Positions 56,699 to 64,000 of a stretch of 64,000 nucleotides of DNA are shown here, piece by piece (position 1 is the first letter of the stretch; every line of letters starts with the position of its first letter). Source of the DNA: Byssothecium circinans (taxonomy: Eukaryota; Ascomycota; Dothideomycetes; Pleosporales; Massarinaceae); NCBI GenBank assembly GCA_010015675.1, contig ML976993.1:869063-933062 (forward strand), given 5' to 3'. Below the pieces are notes generated by a model. It made no database searches. It had not been told where the DNA came from and saw only the letters and a list, made by a program, of their open reading frames with translations. Position numbers and translations under genes: made by a program.

Positions 56699-59600
56699 TT
56701 AGTGGACTGGAGCCGTAGAAGTTGTGCGTCTGCTCCATGGTTGGCTGGTATGGGAAGGGGTGGAGCGATTGTTCGACCACACAGTGCTTGGTGAAGGACG
56801 AGGAGAGCCATTGGAAGTGTTGCCTTGGCTGGTAAAGTTCGACGGCCTGCGTGGACCTCTGTTCTGGCCATTGGAGGGTGAGTCTCCATTGGATCCATTC
56901 TGGTAGTTGTTCCTCCTAGGCTTGGGCTGTCCGGGCCCTTTCCCATTCCTGCGTCGCCTCGGCATGTTCTTCACGACCGCTTCTTGCATGTTGCCCACCT
57001 TGATGCGAACTTCGATGCTCTCCGAATTCTTCTCAAACTCGCCGGTGAATGAGGGCTTGCTGAACATTTCCTGTTCAGGCCAGCGAGGGTACCTGGAGTT
57101 TTGACGGGTGCCAGGTGGAAAGCCAACTGGCGGTTCGTTGGCTGCCAAGTGGGGTACCTTGGTCAACCTGATCGTAGGCAATGAACCGAATTCTCTATCT
57201 TCGAGCAAAGAGTCCGACCTTGTACGAGTAGTAACCTCGCTGCTTCCATCGTTGGTGAAGATCTTCTTGTTTGTAGATGCTGGCAATGACACAGTCGCCG
57301 AGGTTGAGCTTTCACGGACCTCTAGCGGAGCTTTCGACGACGCAGCTATAGCAAGTGCACCGAGCTTTGGGACTGCGGCTTGCCCTGATCCGCGAGGGTT
57401 GGTAGCCGGGACAGGTGCAGGTGCAGGCCCCCCAGTTTTGTCAAGCAGGTTATTAAACCTAGCTTGCCATTCTGCAGTAAGCGCAAGAGGACGCGATCCC
57501 ATGCCCGGCCCCATACGGCTGCGAGGTGGCATACTCACAGTGACTTCAGGCTGCACCGGAGATTGCACTGCGGCGGGAGGCAATCGCACACGTGGTGCAG
57601 GCTTTGGCATTCTCACAACGGGATGCTCGAGTTCGCCGCTGTAGACGGGATGGGATTGTGTCTCCGGGGGAGGGGGAGAATCGCCCGTGGTTGCTAGCGA
57701 TGCTTGCGGTGCCGTCTCTAAAGGCCGGGGGAAGAAACGTGAAGAACGTGCGCCTTGAGGTCCTGGGTGGGCATGAGGTCCCTGACCCAGCCCATGCGGC
57801 GGAGTGGGTCCTTCCAATACTGCTCGAGCAACCTCATCTTTTGGTTTCACCTCTTGTGCGGGGTTCGGCAACGAAGGCCTGGCATCAATGCCACCCACTT
57901 TGCTGTGCAGAGTAGTCTGGGACTTGCCTTGTTGATCAATGTACACCTCGTGAATCTCGGGTTTAAAGGTTTCGCCTCCCAATCGCTCGAGGTTTTGCTG
58001 TGCCTTCAAGGCCATGTCTCGATCATCACGGCGAATCTGCGCGTGAAAGTCACCCCAGCCTTTGGCTAGGGGTGGAGCTATGGGCGCAGGTTTAGGTGCT
58101 GCGCTAGACTGCCCGGTGGCAGGGCCTGCTCTCGAGTACATGGCCTGCTGCGCAAAGGATTGAGTAGGTGTAGCTTGTTGATGCGACGACGTAGGACGTA
58201 GTGCGGGCTTGGCTCCGATTGGTGCTTGAGCCGGCTGCGATGGCGCGCCCACTTGCTGGACAAATGTACCGTTTCCGAGGGCTCTATCCTTAGTTTGGGG
58301 CGGGCCCCACACGTTGGAAGCCCAGTTTCGCTGCTGCTGCTGCTGCTGTTGCGGGAGAGAATGGGACCAAGGGCCGGGTGCCTGGGCAGCCTGACTGGGT
58401 TTGGGGCCTTGTGGACCGGTGGGTATAGATGGGTGCGACTGCTCCGCTGGCAGCGTGTTGTCGCGAGTGAGGTTGCTTGGCGCGGGACCCTGACTAAGTA
58501 AAGGCGCAGGCTTCGGCTCCACATTATTTACCTTTACCTGCGCAGGGCTCGTCGCCAGAGGCTTCAATGGCATTGTCCCCGGAGCAGACGGCCGCTTGAC
58601 AGGTTGGGCTTGATGGACCTTCATCATACCATACTGTGCAACTTCACCTTCTGCAGAGGGGACAGGTGGCTTGGGTGGCGACTGCACCTGTACGGGTATC
58701 GCCTTCTCCTTCATTGGCGACTTCTGAGGCCGCGACGGTGATGCTTCCTTGGGCTTCTTTGACTCTTCACTGAGGCGAAGAGCTTCCATCTTTATGCGCA
58801 GGCGCTCTTTCCGCTCTTGCTCTTCCTTCTCTTCCTGTTCCTTCTCTCTCTGCTTTCTCTGCTTGATCGTCTCAATGTTGTCGTGCATCACACGCTGCTG
58901 CACCTCGACTAGGTTCTGGATGGGCGGTACACCTGGTGTCGCAGGGTCCTGTGACGTTATTGAACCAAAGGGTGAGGCGGGCTGCGCTTGCGACATGCTG
59001 GGAGAGGGCCTCGGTGCCTGAGCAGTCGGTTGCTGATCGTTCGTCAACGGCCGTGGAGGCAAACCATGTCTCGGCATGCCAGCGGCTCCAGTATCTGCTC
59101 CGTTGATGGATTGGGATTCGCGTCGTGGCATGTTCATGGAAATGGGGCCAAGTTCCGGGCCTCGAGTGTCGTACAGCATGTGACGCCCACTATCCCCGCT
59201 AACGTTTGAAGAGTTCCTTCTCCTCCCCCAACTCGGGCCGTCCGCGCTCATTCGTGAAGTTTGAAAGGCCGCAGAGGGTTCAGCGGGTCCGTCATGTAAA
59301 GGTCGCTGTAGTACCGAGGGCTGTTGGCGAAAGTTGTTGTCCCGAACAGAGCCGCGACGCATCTCGCGGACTGGTTCATAGCGCCCGCTGTGTGAGTTGA
59401 ACAATTCCCGATTGCCCCGCTCATCGCGCCACGGGCGATTGAAATCATCGGGAGCAATCTCTTTGGCAGGGGGCGGTGGCATAGCATCATATCCTTGCGA
59501 ATCTCGACGATATCGGGATGGTGGCTGGACCGGCGGATTAATATGGACAGGTGAAGCTTTCTCGACTGGTGGTAGTGGAGCCCATGGCGACTTGACTGGA

Positions 59601-60781
59601 GTGGGTGCCGACGGTTTTGCGACCAAGGTGGCCTTGTCTGTCTGTCCTTTTTGCTTTGAAAGGCTTGTCATGGTATGTGCTCCAGGTTTGAGAATCGTCT
59701 TGGTGGTACTGGATGCCAGAGTCGTCTTTTGGGGAGCTGCAGGGGGAGGTGGTGTAGATTTCGCAACGATCGTGGGCTGCAATATCGTCTTTGGCTCCTC
59801 CGGCGGGGGCGGTGGGGGCGGCTCATTCTCTACAGCTGCAACGGTAGACTTTGTTCCATCCATCCATTGTACCGTGTCTGGTGTCCAATCATCCTCGTCA
59901 TCGTCAATGTCGGCCCATTTTGCTTCTTTCCCACCCTCGTCTGCTTGCAGGCGGGTTGCGAGATGGATCCCGTATTGCTGTTTGAGCTCTTCGTCGGTAA
60001 ACTGCTTCGGCGGTGGCGGGGGGATGGGTTGGTTCTTATTCCAAACTTTGCTCGCGTCCGGACCTGTGGCGGCCCCGTTGACTTTGCCAAAAGCGCGAGG
60101 AACATTTCCGCTGCCAGATTTTGCAACAAGGCGCGGCCTCGCGGTTGGTAATGCAGACGGAGTTGCCTGTCCTGAAGCAGGAGCCTTTTCTCCGGGGCGC
60201 GTGGATGGGGCAGATACGGCCGACTTTGCTAAAAAGTTCTTGGTCACCGAGACAGATTTGAAGGACGCGGGCTTCTTGATCGAATTCGTGCGCACATGGC
60301 CGCCGGGGCGCTGGGCTTGGTCTACGCTGCCGGGGCGGCTGATGTCTGTATCCGATCCACCGCTGGCTTCGCCCATGGCCGGATGCGATTCAACCGCAGA
60401 ATTCTCGCTGACATCTCCATTCGTCAACTGCTCCTTAGTCTCTGCGGGACTGGTGTTGGACCGAGTTTGAGCATCCGTATTCGCTGCCAATGTCTGTGGC
60501 TGTTAGCTCCATGTTGTGCCCTGTTTTCGCCCACGACTTACACTTGCATCCCCTCCCGCCTTGTCCGGTGATTGTGATGTCGTAGCGGCAGGCGCATCAC
60601 TAGAGGTTGAGCTCGTCGAAATAGGGGCGTCGAAAGGTTTGGAGTCGAGAGTAGCTTTGGCCGAGGGCGCCGTGCCGTTGCCGGCGGTGGTGCTGGTAGA
60701 CGTCGCATTAACGTCGACGGGCAAGACATGACCCGCCGACTGTGCTTCCTTTACCACATCTTGGGTATTCTGCTCTGCCAT
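56699..60781 (-). CDS. large disordered protein with polyproline and basic tail
   Basis: Two exons (60781-60542, 60493-56699) joined in phase give 1344 residues. Most is Pro/Ser/Gln-rich and disordered. Recognisable parts are an acidic WADIDDDEDDWTPDTVQWMD motif (about residue 275), several proline runs (PPPPPP), a charged coiled coil (IKQRKQREKEQEEKEEQER) near residue 630, and a C-terminal basic Asn/Arg/Gly-rich tail after VKNMPRRRRNGKGPGQPKPR. The basic tail suggests RNA binding, and the WAD..DDEDDW motif is the most protein-specific part, but I cannot name the family. Start chosen at the first ATG after a stop at 60822. Confidence 0.75.
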
Positions 60782-61714
60782 AACAATTCTGGGATCTGGA
60801 GTCGGCGCGCATGGCTCCACGTCAGAAGGCTGTGCTTGATTGGGAGGGCTGCACATTGGCAGGACGAAGGCGGCCACGTGCTGCCGGTCGTCTGCGCAAT
60901 GCGCGGGAGAGGGAAAAAGCCGAAATGTATTCACCTAACGTCAGAGCTTGGGCGTCGCCACGGGGAGGAATAGACGCTTCTGTGGAAACGTCGACTTCGA
61001 GCTCCGGGTGCTTGCGCGGCGAGGCGGAGGTTCGGCTTGAAGGGGTGGAAGCGCGAGCGGTCGCTGCAAAGGGCTCACGAGTTGAGCGCTCGTAGGAGGC
61101 GGTAGAGGCTTCTCGTCGGGGAGGTCGAGTTGAAGGGGGCCGTGTGTCTGGGGCCGACGGGTGTGGGAGATGGGTTGTGAGGGGAGGTGTTGACAGCGCA
61201 GGTGTTGTGATGCGGTTGGTCAGAGGTTCGGCTTGGCAGTGAGGCATACAGCATATCAAAGAAGCTGAGTCGGTAACGACCCACCACACAAAAGATCGGT
61301 CTGCCAGTCCGACTTTAAGAGTCCAAGGCGATGAGGGCGCGATTAAATTCGTGCATTATTATAAAAGGTTTGGACTTTGCCGACCTTTCAACACGGACAC
61401 CATTTCACTTCCGCTCCCGAAAGATCGGAAGGGGGATTCAATCACGACATGCACCATTGCTTTTTCCTTCCAACATTCTTTGATGGCACCTGTCTCGCGT
61501 ACGCTAGGTACAAGCTAGGCCATGTTAACCTTCTTCCATCATCGAATGTTCCTATAAGGCTATAAGGATACCAGCAGGCGGTTTAAAACATCAAGACAAA
61601 ATACAAGAGCCGAGAGGTTTCGTGTCGAAACTGTAGATTGGAATCTGCTACACTCTATATTTACACACGCTGCTGTCCCGCTCGAACATCATTCTCCAGG
61701 CGCCAGCGGTCCGC
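60782..61714. other. intergenic with a doubtful ORF
   Basis: Between the large disordered-protein gene and the ATP synthase subunit f gene. It contains a minus-strand frame (60822-61247) listed separately; the remainder (61290-61714) shows no gene. Confidence 0.45.
60822..61247 (-). CDS. doubtful Ser/Pro-rich ORF upstream of the large protein
   Basis: 141 codons from ATG 61247, Ser/Thr/Pro/Arg-rich, ending in LTLGEYISAFSLSRALRRRP and a further basic stretch. The stop lies 40 bp before the ATG at 60781. It may be a separate small gene, an upstream ORF, or part of the same transcript: a GTTAGG donor near 60944 could join to a cccag acceptor just before 60788 in frame. The opposite strand is also open here, which weakens the case. 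Confidence 0.3.
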   Translation of the reverse strand: MPHCQAEPLTNRITTPALSTPPLTTHLPHPSAPDTRPPSTRPPRREASTASYERSTREPFAATARASTPSSRTSASPRKHPELEVDVSTEASIPPRGDAQALTLGEYISAFSLSRALRRRPAARGRLRPANVQPSQSSTAF

Positions 61715-62328
61715 TTAGTGGTGCACATTGTTCTTGTGGTGGCCTAGCACATGTGAGTCATGGTAAAAGGAAGCAGAACTCAGATGACCTACGCAAGTGG
61801 AAGTAGTAGTTTTGTGCGTAGCCAAAGGCAATCAGGGCGCCAATGACGTGGACCAGCGCTACAATCATTCATCAGTATCCGCCTCATACCAAGTATCCGC
61901 CTAGAAACGTACGCATGGCAGAGGCATTCTTGCCAAAGTACCGCTTCTGATAACGGCCCAAAAGACCCTTGGCCTGAGGCTCGGGGGCGGGGCCTCGGGG
62001 AAGCTTCTCGTAAAAGTTCACCACCTTATGCATGCGGACAGCATTTGGTGACGCTCCAATGGCCTTGTTCCTATCAGCAAACATCTTCCAGATAGTCATG
62101 TTCGTAAACGAAGCTCCAGCTCGGGCGATCGCGTTGCCGAAATATTTTGCGGTCGCACGGGCAGGACAACCGGGGTCGTCGGCTCATCGGAGAGGTTCAA
62201 AGGGGCCTTACATTGGGAGAAGCAACCTAGAAGAAGTAATTAATACGGTTGATAGCGTCGCGCAGCGCCCGGAGACGTACCTTGGGAGGGATGAGGGTGG
62301 AGAGGGCGCGCTTGGTGACGAAGCTCAT
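61715..62328 (-). CDS. atp17: mitochondrial ATP synthase subunit f
   Basis: Small subunit of the Fo sector of mitochondrial ATP synthase in the inner membrane. Five exons (62328-62281, 62226-62212, 62063-61913, 61858-61793, 61743-61715) give 102 residues, the family size. N-terminus MSFVTKRALSTLIPPK, then VASPNAIGASPNAVRM, VVNFYEKLPRGPAPE, GLLGRYQKRYFGKNASAM, a single membrane segment VHVIGALIAFGYAQNYYF and the conserved end HLRHHKNN. The acceptor of intron 2 was placed after aacaag because this alone gives the family sequence at the join. Exon 2 is just 15 nt. Head to head with the complex I gene, 241 bp apart. Confidence 0.88.
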
Positions 62329-62569
62329 CTTGACGGCTGTCGCTGAATTAGCATCAATTGGCTTCTTTCGGCGTCATAGGTGCAGTCGGGCGGCGTACCT
62401 GGGCTGGCAAGATGGGAGCGGAGATGGACTTGGGTCGGGAGTGTAGGGTGGTAGTGAAGTTGTTGGAGAAAGCTGCAACCAAGCCTGGCGCCTTGGCATC
62501 CCGGACGTCCATCTCGACATCACATTGAATCACGCCTCACACCCCTCATATACGTCCACCCCGCCCAAC
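62329..62569. promoter_or_regulatory. bidirectional promoter, atp17 / NDUFS4
   Basis: Only 241 bp separate the divergent starts of two nuclear genes for mitochondrial OXPHOS subunits, so both promoters must lie here or overlap the first exons. I could not pick out specific factor sites. Confidence 0.5.
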
Positions 62570-63327
62570 ATGTCGCTGCTCCCTAGGTCAATCGGCTCGC
62601 GACTCCTCGCGGCTTCTACCCGCCCTTGTGCTGCCAGGACCATTGGCCCCCGATACCGCACATATTCCTCCGAACCCAAGACGAGCCCCAGCGATGCGCC
62701 GGCCGTGAACCTCACCGAGTCGACCCAGATCCGCCAAGAGGGAGCATCCGAGGGGAATGTGCGGCACCAGCCCGACTACAATGTTGCCGTCGACTATCGG
62801 ACTTCGTACGTTGGCTAGAGAACATGTTGGAAGCAATTGCCTGACTTGCCGCAGCAACTTCTCTCCGGTCCCGAAACGCGTCATGGATGGGAGCGAGCCC
62901 GGCGAGAGCGTAGCTGCAGCAGTGCTGTCTGGCGCTCCCGTCGACCTCCAGGCCAGGACTGTGCGGTATGCATTCTTCTACGGGTATTTCCACAGTGCAG
63001 CGACTAATGCACCACAGCATCTACCGCCCCACCAAGGCGGCCACCCAATCCGGCGACTGGCACTCACACCACTGGCTAATGGACTGGGACGTATTGCCCA
63101 AGGGACACCGATGGGAGAACCCGCTCATGGGCTGGCAATCCTCGGCCGACTTTATGAACGGTGTCCGGATAGAATTCAAGTCCAAGGAGGATGCCATTGC
63201 TTTTGCAAACAAGCAGGGATACGAGTACTTTGTGCAGGAACCCAACGAGCGCAAGTTTGTCCCCAAGGCGTATGCGAACAACTTCACCCACAGCCCCGGA
63301 AAGTTGAAGATTATCAGGTCAAAGTAA
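62570..63327 (+). CDS. ndufs4: complex I subunit NDUFS4 (18/21-kDa)
   Basis: Accessory iron-sulfur-protein-fraction subunit of NADH:ubiquinone oxidoreductase, matrix arm. Three exons (62570-62805, 62855-62965, 63018-63327) give 218 residues. The first about 35 residues are Arg/Ser/Ala-rich with no acids (MSLLPRSIGSRLLAASTRP), a mitochondrial presequence. The NDUFS4 core includes ARTVRIYRPTKAATQSGDW, WLMDWDVLPKGHRWENPLMG, SADFMNGVRIEFKSKEDAI, YEYFVQEPNERKFVPKAY and NNFTHSPGKLKIIRSK. All match the family, and both introns have GT-AG ends. In human genetics NDUFS4 loss disrupts complex I assembly. Promoter shared with atp17. Confidence 0.93.
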
Positions 63328-64000
63328 AGGTTGGGTGTGAAATGGCTAGCCAGACGCGCCAGTGTACATACAGGTCAATGGTTTCTTTTCGCTCCTTGCA
63401 TATTCTCAATTTCTTCCTCTTCTTTGGTTTGGGATGGTCCAGCTGTCTCCATGTTGCTGTTACTGGTGACCCCAAATGTGCATGTGAAGTCCGCACGAGC
63501 TCATTCCCTATTATTCGCCAGATGCCACTGACGGGATGATTCCCTTCAGCACGGTAGTCTATGAACACCCACTCTATACGCTCTGAATATGTTTTCAAGG
63601 TTGTATTGAGATCTTGTATACTCGTCGCTCTTGTCCCTTTCAATCCAGCTCCAGCGTGGCATCCACTCCCAATTGCTGATCTAGTGAACAGACCCTTCTA
63701 CATGTTTTCAATCGTTGTACAGACCCATCACGACTCGAAGCTCTCATGCAGCAATTTTGGAATAAGCACATATTTTGGCCTTTGTCTGATACGGCACCAG
63801 TTGCCCCAGACGAGCTTTCAGGAAAGATACGAACAGGTCCGACGAGCTGTTTCAACGGCGACAGTCTCATTCCCGCAAAAAGAGTTATTTGTCCCGATAT
63901 CAAAGCACGTCGGACGACAGTTGTCTGCTCTCTTCTCTACCCCATTCGTTACTACGACCGAGCTGTGAAGCTCATCACGATGTCCATCTCTTCTTCCATC
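63328..64000. other. right-end flank without a supported gene
   Basis: 3' region of the NDUFS4 gene, then sequence up to the window edge. A plus-strand frame (63561-63968) has no domain or convincing start. A gene could begin beyond the edge; I see none complete here. Confidence 0.45.

Noticed and set aside
59397..60470. 357-codon plus-strand frame
   Set aside because: Antisense shadow of the proline-rich large protein; its Gly/Cys-rich translation is the mirror of proline codons.
60811..61095. 94-codon plus-strand frame
   Set aside because: It competes with the minus-strand frame on the same DNA and has no support of its own.
1..64000. CRISPR arrays, bacterial operons, phage genes, telomeric repeats, rRNA
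   Set aside because: None found. The intron-rich eukaryotic genes make prokaryotic features inapplicable, and no TTAGGG-type array is present.

Overview
The window is fungal nuclear DNA. Genes carry many short GT-AG introns (about 41-290 nt), are closely packed on both strands, and encode filamentous-ascomycete proteins: Dicer-like RNase III, hamartin/TSC1, a HAL/SAT4-type kinase, Svf1, Tap42 and DUF2293. Gene content and style suggest Pezizomycotina, most likely Dothideomycetes (Pleosporales-like). That placement is inferred, since no rRNA or marker gene is present.

Layout. 1-2.3 kb is gene-poor and holds one copy of a short inverted-repeat element. 2.3-12.5 kb carries a LAT-type amino-acid permease, a DUF2293 protein, a small LYR-like protein, a CCDC25/NFACT-R homologue, a small hydrophilic protein, MOZART1/Mzt1 and a membrane GNAT acetyltransferase. 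14.5-19.1 kb has the HAL-type kinase and divergently transcribed svf1. 19.2-21.6 kb is a repeat-bearing island containing an intron-rich, N-terminally extended histone H4 variant, the most unusual gene here. 21.6-34 kb holds a PhoD-like phosphatase, tsc1, an IAH1-type esterase and tap42. 34.4-39.2 kb is a complete Dicer-like gene. 40.4-49 kb carries a small unknown protein, the splicing factor syf1, V-ATPase subunit D and a U1A/U2B''-type spliceosomal protein.

49-56.7 kb is AT-rich and gene-poor. It contains one hypothetical gene, an intron-containing tRNA-Leu(CAA), a decayed piggyBac-like transposase, a 17-bp tandem repeat and the zinc-finger tail of a FluG/DUF3435-type protein. 56.7-63.3 kb holds a large disordered protein and a head-to-head pair of mitochondrial genes, ATP synthase subunit f and complex I NDUFS4.

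Functional themes. Two TOR-pathway proteins (Tsc1, Tap42) lie close together. Two spliceosomal proteins (Syf1, U1A/U2B'') flank a V-ATPase gene. Two OXPHOS genes share a 241-bp divergent promoter. These look like ordinary eukaryotic neighbours rather than a biosynthetic cluster. Exon joins below were made by eye from splice consensus, reading frame and family resemblance. Most multi-exon models close to an exact codon multiple, which supports them, but no transcript evidence was available.
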